Part shown: positions 24,050 to 30,686 of the stretch, in pieces
Layout: each line of letters starts with the position of its first letter
Numbering within the stretch: position 1 is the first letter of the stretch
Source: a virus
Virus record (IMG/VR): IMGVR_UViG_3300044700_000345
Coordinates: 16,983-80,982 of that record
DNA: 64,000 nucleotides
Direction: 5' to 3' (one strand)
The notes under the pieces: model-generated
What the model was told of the DNA's origin: nothing
Database searches by the model: none
Seen by the model: the letters and a program-made list of their open reading frames with translations, nothing else
Translations under genes and position numbers: made by a program

Positions 24050-24250
24050 ATGTCAGCCATCAAGAACGCCTACGTTTGTGTTGTTAACGGTGAGCCAGAG
24101 CTATTTGAGACGCAGCAACAAGCAGAGGATTGTGCCATGGAGCTTAGCTTTGCATGGTACGATGCAAACCTTGATGTACCTGCTCCAAGGCTGGCAGTTA
24201 TGTCAGTGACTAATTGGTTGCAACTGCAATCACGATTAGCGCTTGTCTGA
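24050..24250 (+). CDS. Small protein, 66 aa
   Basis: MSAIKNAYVCVVNGEPELFE..., start chosen at the internal ATG after an untranslated hairpin (GGGATG..CATCCC with ACGC/GCGT, 24010-24040). No clear Shine-Dalgarno. Function unknown. Confidence 0.6.
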   Translation: MSAIKNAYVCVVNGEPELFETQQQAEDCAMELSFAWYDANLDVPAPRLAVMSVTNWLQLQSRLALV

Positions 24251-24339
24251 TGTTTGCACTGAGGGCTTCGGCCCTCTCTGCAGACTTCATTGTCTGCCGT
24301 GGTACATATGTACTACCTACCAACTCTATTCAAATCAAC
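24251..24339 (+). other. Spacer with three consecutive hairpins
   Basis: GAGGGC-TTCG-GCCCTC (24261-24276, a stable UUCG tetraloop), GCAGAC-TTCATT-GTCTGC (24280-24297), and the palindrome GTACATATGTAC (24302-24313) follow one another. No T tract, so these are not simple terminators. RNA processing or mRNA stabilisation sites are likely explanations. Confidence 0.55.
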
Positions 24340-24597
24340 ATGGAAATCTCCTACGTTGAAGAGCTACTTACTCAGCGTGCTAGGCTGCTAGCTCGTCGAG
24401 ACTCTACCAGTGCACACCCGTGCATTGACAGGGAGATCGAAGAGCTTAGGCAACAAGCACTAGAGCTATTCTTTAGGTTCCAGGATGGCATGGCTCAGTT
24501 CTCTGATCTAATGCCCATCTGTATGGTACTAGAGAAACGAGTTAATACCAATCGCGCTTTCCTTAAATGGGAACGTGACTTTGGTATACAGGAATAA
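24340..24597 (+). CDS. Small helical protein, 85 aa
   Basis: MEISYVEELLTQRARLLARR... DREIEELRQQALELFFRFQD. Mostly charged helix with coiled-coil character. The start after the hairpin array was preferred over an upstream GTG. Function unknown. Confidence 0.65.
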   Translation: MEISYVEELLTQRARLLARRDSTSAHPCIDREIEELRQQALELFFRFQDGMAQFSDLMPICMVLEKRVNTNRAFLKWERDFGIQE

Positions 24598-24600
24598 GTA

Positions 24601-24744
24601 ATGGAACACACATTATGGCGCGTGTGGTACCAAGATTCTGTCATAGAGCTTTATGCTTTTACAAAGACAGAAGCTTTGGTTAGAGGCGGAGAGCTACTCA
24701 ATAGATTACCTGTTGAGTTAAGCGTAATACGCATCTACGACTAA
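24601..24744 (+). CDS. Small protein, 47 aa
   Basis: MEHTLWRVWYQDSVIELYAF... VELSVIRIYD, three bases after the previous stop. Predicted alternation of strands and one helix suggests a small folded domain. Function unknown. Confidence 0.55.
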   Translation: MEHTLWRVWYQDSVIELYAFTKTEALVRGGELLNRLPVELSVIRIYD

Positions 24745-24822
24745 TAGAAGTCTGCGCTGGGCCAGCGATGGCCCTCCGCAGAACTCACAAGGTTCTGCGC
24801 ACACCCTACCAATGGAGGTTCA
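24745..24822 (+). other. Spacer with two strong hairpins
   Basis: GGGCC-AGCGAT-GGCCC (about 24760-24775) and CGCAGAAC-TCACAAG-GTTCTGCG (8-bp stem, 7-nt loop, about 24778-24800). TGCGC before and GCGCA after can form an alternative outer stem, giving a three-way junction like the one at 23470. A GGAGG site follows for the next gene. Confidence 0.5.
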
Positions 24823-25128
24823 ATGCTTACCAAGGTTGTTTACAATACTTGTTATGGAGGATTCAGTATTTCACCTGAAGCCTTGACAAGGATGAAAGAG
24901 TTGGGATACACAGGTGACGCTAGTATCTACAACAGATATGCATACTTATATGAGTGTGTTCGTCACAATCCAATCTTAGTGCAAGTTGTAGAAGAACTTG
25001 GCAAGAGGGCAAATAGCCCAGGTTCTGACCTATGTATTGCACAAGTGTTTGGTCCCTATTGTATTGAAGAATACGATGGGTCAGAAACAGTTATGGAACC
25101 AGATGATTACACTTGGATCACACCATGA
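24823..25128 (+). CDS. Early protein, 101 aa
   Basis: MLTKVVYNTCYGGFSISPEA, with GGAGG six bases before the ATG. The pattern CYGGFSISPEALTRMKELG followed by RHNPILVQVVEELG, then a closing CIEEYDGSETVMEPDD, resembles a small conserved family I recall from phages and bacteria without known function. Good ribosome-binding site and clear domain composition make this a firm gene. Confidence 0.8.
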   Translation: MLTKVVYNTCYGGFSISPEALTRMKELGYTGDASIYNRYAYLYECVRHNPILVQVVEELGKRANSPGSDLCIAQVFGPYCIEEYDGSETVMEPDDYTWITP

Positions 25129-25283
25129 AAATTCAAATGCATCCCATGGATTCATTCAAGTACTACAGCAGTAGAGTCTTGGCCTATGCCATTTTAGTTG
25201 GCATTGTAACTACGGCTTTTGCTACATTGTACAAATCAGATTCTTCTGCAATGTACAAATCAACTACCCACAAAGGTCACTAA
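25125..25283 (+). CDS. Small membrane protein, 52 aa
   Basis: MKIQMHPMDSFKYYSSRVLA with a membrane segment at residues 19-36 (LAYAILVGIVTTAFATL). Start overlaps the previous stop (ATGA) and its stop overlaps the next ATG (TAATG), so it is part of a tightly coupled string. A short repeat LYKSDSSAMYKS follows the membrane segment. Confidence 0.65.
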   Translation: MKIQMHPMDSFKYYSSRVLAYAILVGIVTTAFATLYKSDSSAMYKSTTHKGH

Positions 25284-25519
25284 TGCAAAGTTATGTTGCA
25301 CTTGTTGCCGATATGACAGGGCGTTATGCCCATGTCTACGGCACTGCTATAGACTGGCCTAGCTTCGCTGAACAACTCGAAGAGGTGGGATGTGAAGTAA
25401 TTGAAAACCAGACAGAAGACTATGAGCCTCTCGACGAGCTAACACTTGACGAGTTGCACGAGTACGATGTTGTTACCGTACAAGAACTGATTACTCACAC
25501 TGACGCAGTACTAGCATGA
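25283..25519 (+). CDS. Acidic early protein, 78 aa
   Basis: MQSYVALVADMTGRYAHVYG..., C-terminal half strongly acidic (LDELTLDELHEYDVV). Coupled to genes on both sides. Function unknown; small acidic early proteins often inhibit host enzymes, but nothing specific is seen. Confidence 0.7.
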   Translation: MQSYVALVADMTGRYAHVYGTAIDWPSFAEQLEEVGCEVIENQTEDYEPLDELTLDELHEYDVVTVQELITHTDAVLA

Positions 25520-25893
25520 CCACTCAATCCAACATTGATCTCAACACCTGTGTACGAGGGCAGAAGGTTAAGCTTCGTGATGGAAAAATTGTTACATACG
25601 AAGGAGTCATAGATGAAAACGAAATATACACACACGCAGTAAATGGCTACAGCTATACAAGGCGCGGTACTTTTTGGATGGAAGATGATCGTATTAGTCC
25701 CAAGGATGTTGTAGAAATTCTTCCAATGGAAGAAGAACCTGCTAAGCCAACACCAGAGCTAACACATTCAATCACTGATCAGATTGATGTGGTAAACCCA
25801 GATCATGTATCGATCATTCCTCATGAGCATGGGGTAACCATATGTATTAAGAAGGGACTGACAACTATTAGCTGGAGGCATTACAACCATTAA
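25516..25893 (+). CDS. Early protein, 125 aa, paralog of the 28430 gene
   Basis: The N-terminal domain DLNTCVRGQKVKLRDGKIVT...PKDVVEILPME matches DLSTCVPGQKMYLRNGDIAT...PFDVVEILPLE of the gene at 28430, so the two are paralogs sharing a roughly 60-residue beta-rich domain. The C-terminus differs and ends HVSIIPHEHGVTICIKK. Starts at ATGA over the previous stop. Role unknown. Confidence 0.75.
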   Translation: MTTQSNIDLNTCVRGQKVKLRDGKIVTYEGVIDENEIYTHAVNGYSYTRRGTFWMEDDRISPKDVVEILPMEEEPAKPTPELTHSITDQIDVVNPDHVSIIPHEHGVTICIKKGLTTISWRHYNH

Positions 25894-25960
25894 GTATTGG
25901 TTAGCTTACTGATCTAGCCAATACCTGCCATGTATTGGATGATATGCCAATACATGGCAA
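25894..25960. terminator. Two large, mutually exclusive hairpins at convergent gene ends
   Basis: Hairpin 1 pairs GTATTGGTTAG (25894-25904) with CTAGCCAATAC (25914-25924), 11 bp with one G-U. Hairpin 2 pairs TGCCATGTATTGG (25926-25938) with CCAATACATGGCA (25947-25959), 13 perfect bp. Both contain GTATTGG/CCAATAC, so strands can swap partners. They sit between a plus-strand and a minus-strand gene end. No long T run, so either a bidirectional stop or a switch-like structure. A further hairpin CAGCC..GGCTG lies at 25981-26005. Confidence 0.6.
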
Positions 25961-26006
25961 CCCCCCATGCCCCCATTGTTACAGCCACTACCAAGGTGGA
26001 AGGCTG

Positions 26007-26279
26007 TTATGTAGTCATTGCATCCATACGTGCGTTGTCTAGTTGAATCATTTGCATTGCATGTTCCAAGGGTTTGGGTTGTAGTGATCGTATGTCTTGT
26101 ACAGCACTAGCCCAAAACAATCCAAAGCCTGGTCCACCATCAACCAAATGATCTCCCATTTGATATTTATTGATAACCTTTTTGTCTAATATGTTTTCAC
26201 CATGGGGATGACCTTCGCTTGGATATGCAATCATTCGTTCATTGTTTAACTTTGTAAAATACTTGCCCGCTAAATCCAT
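26007..26279 (-). CDS. Minus-strand island protein, 90 aa
   Basis: MDLAGKYFTKLNNERMIAYP... The N-terminal LAGKY string is shared with other minus-strand island genes (29632, 55235) and with an internal segment of the late 176-residue protein. AAGGA precedes the ATG. Orientation and motif suggest late expression and a virion-linked role, unlike the surrounding early genes. Confidence 0.65.
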   Translation of the reverse strand: MDLAGKYFTKLNNERMIAYPSEGHPHGENILDKKVINKYQMGDHLVDGGPGFGLFWASAVQDIRSLQPKPLEHAMQMIQLDNARMDAMTT

Positions 26280-26333
26280 TGTTAATTCCTTGTGTAACTC
26301 TATGTTATTACAAGTTATTAACTGAGTGAAGCC

Positions 26334-26358
26334 CGTCCAGAACCATGACGTTAAACTG
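26334..26358 (+). repeat. Hairpin-TTAAACTG element, copy 2
   Basis: CGTC (26334-26337), 9-base loop, GACG (26347-26350), TTAAACTG. Lies 27 bases before the ATG of the 298-residue gene. Identical over about 29 bases to copy 3. Confidence 0.75.
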
Positions 26359-26385
26359 GATCATTCCACTTATTCATTCAATCAA

Positions 26386-27282
26386 ATGAACTCAAAACAA
26401 CTTAGAAAAATTGAAGAAACGTTGCCGTATAACTGCAATACTCCAAAGAACTATGTTAAATGGGCAGTGCTTGTGACACGTATTAAGAAAGGCATTAAAT
26501 ATGGTTCAATAATATTAGACCGAATTAGAAGGAACATAATAAAGCGAAAAGATGTAGACAAGTTTACTGACAAAGAGTATAGCGCAATTGCTGTAGCCCT
26601 ACCTATTCTTTTTAAAGTGCCTCCTATTTGTGTACACGAAAACATATTGGATTCATTGTTGCAAACAGCAGTAAAGGAAATGGATATACCAAAACGTTCA
26701 CTGCCTGGATACATTTTTCTTTTGCCGTTAAATGCAAATAAGTTTTTTGAAAATTTCAAATTTAAAAATAACATCCAACTAAATATTAATTCAATTTTTG
26801 TAGATGTTTCAAACACTAAAAATTGCGATTGGTTTCATGTTACACTTTTAACTAAAGATAAAGTTCATTATCGTTATTATTTATGGAGCAAAGCTGGTGA
26901 TTACAGTCACTTTTTAAATCCCTGCATTGAAACTGAAGTATTACTTGAACGTTTGATTAAGAATTTAATTCTTATTTATACGTATGAAACCAAGCAGATA
27001 ACAGAAGAACAAGTTAAGGTGACAACACCAGGCAAAGGATTTACCAAGGACAAAGAAGGTGTTAATAAAGATATGGCATCACCTATTCGTTGGTTAGGCA
27101 AAACGTTTGTCCGCCAACAAACCAAATACTTGTACGCTGCAAACAAATCCAAAGACAATAGTAGAACTGTTGCTTCTCATTGGAGACGCGGACATTGGCA
27201 TACAGTATGTTGTGGTCCCAAACGCAAACAACGTAAACAACAATGGTTTAAACCTGTATTAATTAATACCAATACAAATTAA
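26386..27282 (+). CDS. AT-rich early protein, 298 aa, unknown
   Basis: The ATG at 26386 (MNSKQLRKIEETLPYNCNTP) was chosen because the upstream ATG lies in front of the leader element. The body is Lys/Asn/Ile-rich and clearly more AT-rich than neighbours. The C-terminus SHWRRGHWHTVCCGPKRKQR followed by QQWFKPVLI has the HWRRGHWH...W--P signature that I recall from C-termini of uncharacterised phage and plasmid proteins. No enzyme motif recognised. Base composition suggests recent acquisition. Confidence 0.7.
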   Translation: MNSKQLRKIEETLPYNCNTPKNYVKWAVLVTRIKKGIKYGSIILDRIRRNIIKRKDVDKFTDKEYSAIAVALPILFKVPPICVHENILDSLLQTAVKEMDIPKRSLPGYIFLLPLNANKFFENFKFKNNIQLNINSIFVDVSNTKNCDWFHVTLLTKDKVHYRYYLWSKAGDYSHFLNPCIETEVLLERLIKNLILIYTYETKQITEEQVKVTTPGKGFTKDKEGVNKDMASPIRWLGKTFVRQQTKYLYAANKSKDNSRTVASHWRRGHWHTVCCGPKRKQRKQQWFKPVLINTNTN

Positions 27283-27287
27283 CTACA

Positions 27288-27312
27288 CGTCCAGAACCAT
27301 GACGTTAAACTG
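27288..27312 (+). repeat. Hairpin-TTAAACTG element, copy 3
   Basis: CGTC (27288-27291), 9-base loop, GACG (27301-27304), TTAAACTG, 31 bases before the GTG start of the next gene. Confidence 0.75.
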
Positions 27313-27343
27313 GATCAACCCATCCACACTCGGAGGTAACTCA

Positions 27344-27535
27344 GTGCAACAACCAGTGTCAACATTTGATCAACCACATGCTGATCATTGGGAAGAACTA
27401 GCCGACATGGCGTACTACCAACGTATGGCCATGCAAGAAGAACTAGATGAAGATGACATTCCACTTGGCTGGCTGACAACCAAGCCATCAGGATGTCAGC
27501 AAACCAACACATCATTACAGGAGGATTGCACTTGA
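27344..27535 (+). CDS. Small acidic protein, 63 aa
   Basis: GTG start chosen because GGAGG lies seven bases upstream; the ATG further up is inside the hairpin element. Sequence VQQPVSTFDQPHADHWEELA then MAMQEELDEDDIPLGWL. Its TGA overlaps the TTG start of the next gene. Function unknown. Confidence 0.6.
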   Translation: MQQPVSTFDQPHADHWEELADMAYYQRMAMQEELDEDDIPLGWLTTKPSGCQQTNTSLQEDCT

Positions 27536-27981
27536 CCACCAAGGTCCGATCATCTGAGGCACCCGACACTCTTATTGTGTGTATCGGTGTCATCTATTGC
27601 CTCAGCATTCTATTCATCCAACTCATTACGGAGATCGCATCATGGCTCTTACAACGGAACAGCAACTCATTGGCCAAGCCCTTGGCTACGAACCACTCAC
27701 CGAAGAAGAAGCAACCGGACAATACCCTGCCGATGCCGACTTCCAAGACGCGCCGAAGGGCAGCATCCCCAGCACAGGTAACGTCTATCGTACCAAGCGA
27801 GGAGTCCTGCGTTGTTTCTGGATACCAACAGGACGTAACTACACCACTGTCGAGTCCGAAGAACTCACCGGATGGTACGATGTCCCAGACCTTGAAGACA
27901 TCGAAGAGTGGACCTTCGACTCGTGCTGCCCGACCCCGGCGGGTGACGAAGTCGAACATGACCACCCCGATAGCTGGCTGA
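27532..27981 (+). CDS. Membrane protein with basic Pro/Ser tail, 149 aa, out-of-frame overlap
   Basis: TTG start overlapping the previous stop, with GGAGG seven bases upstream. Residues 13-37 form a strong membrane segment (TLIVCIGVIYCLSILFIQLI). From residue 38 the frame runs 340 bases inside the next gene in another frame; this tail is rich in Lys, Arg, Ser, Thr and Pro. If the membrane gene is real, the overlap follows because no stop occurs before 27979. Other frames here are also open owing to GC-rich DNA, so the tail is less certain. Confidence 0.5.
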   Translation: MTTKVRSSEAPDTLIVCIGVIYCLSILFIQLITEIASWLLQRNSNSLAKPLATNHSPKKKQPDNTLPMPTSKTRRRAASPAQVTSIVPSEESCVVSGYQQDVTTPLSSPKNSPDGTMSQTLKTSKSGPSTRAARPRRVTKSNMTTPIAG

Positions 27982-28001
27982 GAATCCTCAGCTTAGTTTG
28001 A
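27642..28001 (+). CDS. Acidic early protein, 119 aa
   Basis: ATG with GGAG eight bases upstream. MALTTEQQLIGQALGYEPLT, then GNVYRTKRGVLRCFWIPTG, TGWYDVPDLEDIEEWTFD. Codon use is GC-rich (frequent GCC, GAC, ACC) compared with its AT-rich neighbours, indicating different origin or two-frame constraint. Function unknown. Confidence 0.7.
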   Translation: MALTTEQQLIGQALGYEPLTEEEATGQYPADADFQDAPKGSIPSTGNVYRTKRGVLRCFWIPTGRNYTTVESEELTGWYDVPDLEDIEEWTFDSCCPTPAGDEVEHDHPDSWLRILSLV

Positions 28002-28019
28002 TTAACAAACCATTTACCT

Positions 28020-28048
28020 TTGAAATTTTAATACCAATATGGTATGCT
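28020..28048 (+). promoter_or_regulatory. Sigma-70-like promoter
   Basis: TTGAAA (28020-28025), 17-bp spacer, TATGCT (28043-28048). It lies about 80 bases before the next gene; a small AAGAAC-CAC-GTTCTT hairpin follows in the leader. The best-spaced promoter match seen in this early block. Confidence 0.5.
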
Positions 28049-28129
28049 TTCTAGCGTGCTTCCGAAAAGAACCACGTTCTTCTCTCTGGTCAATTCTGAA
28101 ATCCATCCTGTCCCATCGCATTTGACATC

Positions 28130-28390
28130 ATGAGCAACGCACTGTCTGATTTAAGTCCCGCCCAGAAAAAAGTTTTTGATGAATGGTCAGATGCTCACAA
28201 AGCTCATATTGAAACTTATTGTTTATGGTTTGAACTAGGGCAAGCTCTTGTTGTAGCAAATAAAACTCTTGGCATAGCTCGTTTGCATTGTGAGGAGAAG
28301 AATATTCCCGATGAATGCTATGTGGCTGTACATCAAATGGCAGTTGACATCCTGTCTGATTTAACTCCTGCCCAGCAAGAAGAATCCTGA
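28130..28390 (+). CDS. Helical early protein, 86 aa
   Basis: MSNALSDLSPAQKKVFDEWS... with a closing repeat of the same phrase (SDLTPAQQEES). Mostly helical. No family recognised; preceded by the promoter at 28020. Confidence 0.65.
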   Translation: MSNALSDLSPAQKKVFDEWSDAHKAHIETYCLWFELGQALVVANKTLGIARLHCEEKNIPDECYVAVHQMAVDILSDLTPAQQEES

Positions 28391-28429
28391 TCCTCGTTTT
28401 AATTATTATTCACCACCGCATTAACAATC

Positions 28430-28933
28430 ATGACTGTTGACTTGAGCACTTGTGTACCAGGGCAAAAGATGTATCTTCGCAATGGAGATATTGCTACATA
28501 TATTGGAACAGCGCCATACTCATGTCAAATTGATGATCGTACTTACACGGTAAAAGGAGAATATTGTTTATCTGGACAAGGGCCATTTGATGTTGTAGAA
28601 ATTCTCCCGCTAGAAACAATTGAACCAACTACATCTGACAAACATCCAAGCGTTGCATGGTGGGAGTCATGCCCATGGATTACAGACAGGAAACCCACTC
28701 CTTTGGATGGCGATGTGTATGGAAGAGTATACATAAAATCTAGCAAAAACAAAGTGCTTACATCTAATTGGAGTGAGGTTGGCGCTCATGAGAATTGGAT
28801 TCATCTTTGCGGTTGGCAACCTCCTGTACTTACTGACAAAGAGAAAGCATTGGAATTGTTAAACAAACATGAAGGTGTTTGGACACCCACACTACGTGAA
28901 TGGAATGTTATCCGTAAAGGATTAACAGAGTAA
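28430..28933 (+). CDS. Early protein, 167 aa, paralog of the 25516 gene
   Basis: N-terminal domain DLSTCVPGQKMYLRNGDIAT...PFDVVEILPLE is homologous to the gene at 25516. The added C-terminal part has SVAWWESCPWITDRKPT, GDVYGRVYI and NWIHLCGWQPP, a Trp-rich segment. Function unknown; duplication with new C-terminus suggests modular use of the N-terminal domain. Confidence 0.7.
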   Translation: MTVDLSTCVPGQKMYLRNGDIATYIGTAPYSCQIDDRTYTVKGEYCLSGQGPFDVVEILPLETIEPTTSDKHPSVAWWESCPWITDRKPTPLDGDVYGRVYIKSSKNKVLTSNWSEVGAHENWIHLCGWQPPVLTDKEKALELLNKHEGVWTPTLREWNVIRKGLTE

Positions 28934-28937
28934 CTAA

Positions 28938-29117
28938 ATGATTAACTTCATGTGTGCAAGCATTGCTTGCTTAAGTCAATACCTTGGGACTGGTTTAATT
29001 ATGTACCAAGGGCAGAATCAAATTTTGTATCAACGTGCACACCAATTGTACTATTGTGAACGGCAAGATTATGTTTATCGTTGCGACACTGATGCTGCCA
29101 AAATACGTTACCAATAA
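28938..29117 (+). CDS. Small Tyr/Gln/Cys-rich protein, 59 aa
   Basis: MINFMCASIACLSQYLGTGL then YQGQNQILYQRAHQLYYCER. It ends ten bases inside the convergent minus-strand gene. Too short for many gene callers. Function unknown. Confidence 0.55.
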   Translation: MINFMCASIACLSQYLGTGLIMYQGQNQILYQRAHQLYYCERQDYVYRCDTDAAKIRYQ

Positions 29118-29572
29118 CGAGCCTGTGGTAAACGCATAGCATTGATCTCAGCTTGTGCAGCAGCATCACGAGGGTCAACCATTTGAGGTTGGCTTAAAAA
29201 CTGTTGCATGTTTACTGGCTGAATAGACTGTGGACTGTTAAGTTTTGTATCAAACTTTAGGTTGACTTGTGGTTCAGTACTCCCACCAGGAGTAGTGTAG
29301 ATACCGCCTGACAAATCAAACATGCCTTTACCTATAGATGCATTTTGATTTGCAGCATCAATGCCAAATCTAAATCCATTGTTAGCATTGCCAACAATGG
29401 AACCACGAGGATCTATTGTTACAGTCCCAGTGGGATCTTCAAAATTAAATGGTTGACTAACTGCCATGTTAACTAAAGGATTGTTGATTCGTTTATTAAA
29501 TTCAGTAGATGCAACACCAATTCCTTGGTTGACACTATTAAGTAAATTTTGAAATGCTTCTGGACCTGGCAT
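29108..29572 (-). CDS. Minus-strand island protein, 154 aa, virion-like
   Basis: MPGPEAFQNLLNSVNQGIGV, then a beta-rich centre (GTVTIDPRGSIVGNANNGF) and a Gln/Pro-rich C-terminus ending AAAQAEINAMRLPQARYW. Composition is like the late structural proteins although it sits in the early region. A 39-bp element shared with the next minus-strand gene lies just upstream of its start, suggesting common late control. Confidence 0.65.
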   Translation of the reverse strand: MPGPEAFQNLLNSVNQGIGVASTEFNKRINNPLVNMAVSQPFNFEDPTGTVTIDPRGSIVGNANNGFRFGIDAANQNASIGKGMFDLSGGIYTTPGGSTEPQVNLKFDTKLNSPQSIQPVNMQQFLSQPQMVDPRDAAAQAEINAMRLPQARYW

Positions 29573-29590
29573 ACATCTAATGTTTTAAGT

Positions 29591-29629
29591 AGTCTATCAC
29601 CGGGTTTTGTCAGATAACTACTGACCAAC
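29591..29629 (-). promoter_or_regulatory. 39-bp repeated upstream element, copy A
   Basis: Lies 19 bases upstream of the minus-strand gene 29108-29572. It differs at one base from the copy at 29949-29987. It contains the dyad GTCAG-ATAACTA-CTGAC and, on the minus strand, GTGATAGA, which also occurs upstream of the capsid gene. Probable late promoter or operator. Confidence 0.6.
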
Positions 29630-29631
29630 TC

Positions 29632-29925
29632 TTACCAATCTGTATTGTTTATTGGCGGCAAACGATTTAATACTTCAGCTGGAAGAGATGGAATTGGTCT
29701 TGCTGACGGATAATGTTGAGAATTAAACAAGTTTAATTTATTAATTGTGTCTTGATCGTACGCAAGATCAATCATTGCTTGGTTTTGTTGTGCTTCAGTA
29801 GATCTTGGATTGCTTAAAATCTTTAATGATTGATCTATTCCTTCTTGCATTGTTAATACAGGAATGCTTGGTGATTGATTTAGTCCTTCTTGTATTTTAC
29901 GATTGTATTTGCCGGCCAGTTCCAT
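29632..29925 (-). CDS. Minus-strand island protein, 97 aa
   Basis: MELAGKYNRKIQEGLNQSPS..., with the LAGKY N-terminus shared with 26007 and 55235 genes, and a helical Gln-rich body (STEAQQNQAMIDLAYDQD). The same 39-bp element precedes it. Likely late and virion-associated; inference. Confidence 0.65.
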   Translation of the reverse strand: MELAGKYNRKIQEGLNQSPSIPVLTMQEGIDQSLKILSNPRSTEAQQNQAMIDLAYDQDTINKLNLFNSQHYPSARPIPSLPAEVLNRLPPINNTDW

Positions 29926-29948
29926 GCTAAAGTCTTAAGGCTTTAATC

Positions 29949-29987
29949 AGTCTATCACCGGGTTCTGTCAGATAACTACTGACCAAC
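29949..29987 (-). promoter_or_regulatory. 39-bp repeated upstream element, copy B
   Basis: Second copy, 24 bases upstream of the gene 29632-29925, one mismatch to copy A. Both keep the GTCAG/CTGAC dyad. The same orientation and distance to the start argue for promoter or operator function. Confidence 0.6.
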
Positions 29988-30058
29988 CCCCCACACCCCC
30001 GTAAAGATCTACCAGGGAAACCTTTAATCTTTATAGGACTATCCCATTGAATTGACAC

Positions 30059-30385
30059 ATGATTACTTCAAGACTATTCCTTCTCACACTAACTGTTCTA
30101 AGCTGTGTACCAGCACAAGCAAGACCAGTGGTTGCTACTGTTTATCACCAATATTATGACGGTAGACCAGCATATTGCGGTGGAATTTACAGTGATAACA
30201 AGGTGAGTGCTGCACATCCTTGGTTGCCATGCGGCACACGAGTTACTGTGCAACACAAAGGTAGGTCATTGGTTGTTCCAATCACAGATCGATGTGAGTG
30301 TGACAGCATTGACCTAAGCTATCGAGCTGCCAAGATACTGGGTGTTCCAGTGGATGGCATTGCTCGTGTACACATTCATTACTAA
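30059..30385 (+). CDS. Exported RlpA-like double-psi beta-barrel protein
   Basis: 108 residues. An N-terminal signal peptide (MITSRLFLLTLTVLSCVPAQA) is followed by a RlpA/expansin-type DPBB domain: VATVYHQYYDG, WLPCGTRVTVQHKG, VPITDRCECDSIDLSYRAAKILG. The Asp of the TDR motif and the DLS motif are conserved; three Cys could form disulfides. RlpA-type proteins bind or cleave denuded glycan strands of peptidoglycan. Sec export from an early-region gene suggests action on the host wall from the periplasm. Confidence 0.8.
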   Translation: MITSRLFLLTLTVLSCVPAQARPVVATVYHQYYDGRPAYCGGIYSDNKVSAAHPWLPCGTRVTVQHKGRSLVVPITDRCECDSIDLSYRAAKILGVPVDGIARVHIHY

Positions 30386-30392
30386 ACACATC

Positions 30393-30686
30393 ATGCATCA
30401 ACTCTATTTTGTTCCACGTGTACTCATCAATCGTGATGGTACCAAGCGAGTGATCCAAGCTGACACCGAGGTTAAGCTTCAGTTGATAACAAATACTCTA
30501 AAGGATATGTTCCTAGAACCTGGTTTAAATGTTGTACAGCGAGATTATTTAGATGCCGCAATAGAAGCGTTAGATGTTGCATTATCATGCTTTGGTGATC
30601 CAGGTGATAGCTTTGGCGAACCACCTGTCACCTTAGATGAGATGCATACTGCTGCATGGCAGCAACATCAGGAGATGCACAGCTAG
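30393..30686 (+). CDS. Early protein, 97 aa
   Basis: MHQLYFVPRVLINRDGTKRV, then a helical VVQRDYLDAAIEALDVALSC. Start chosen just after the RlpA-like stop rather than the upstream overlapping ATG. Function unknown. Confidence 0.65.
   Translation: MHQLYFVPRVLINRDGTKRVIQADTEVKLQLITNTLKDMFLEPGLNVVQRDYLDAAIEALDVALSCFGDPGDSFGEPPVTLDEMHTAAWQQHQEMHS

Noticed and set aside
27594-27965. 123-residue minus-strand frame opposite the 27.6 kb gene
   Set aside because: Open because the DNA is GC-rich; no start signal and the opposite strand has two better supported genes.
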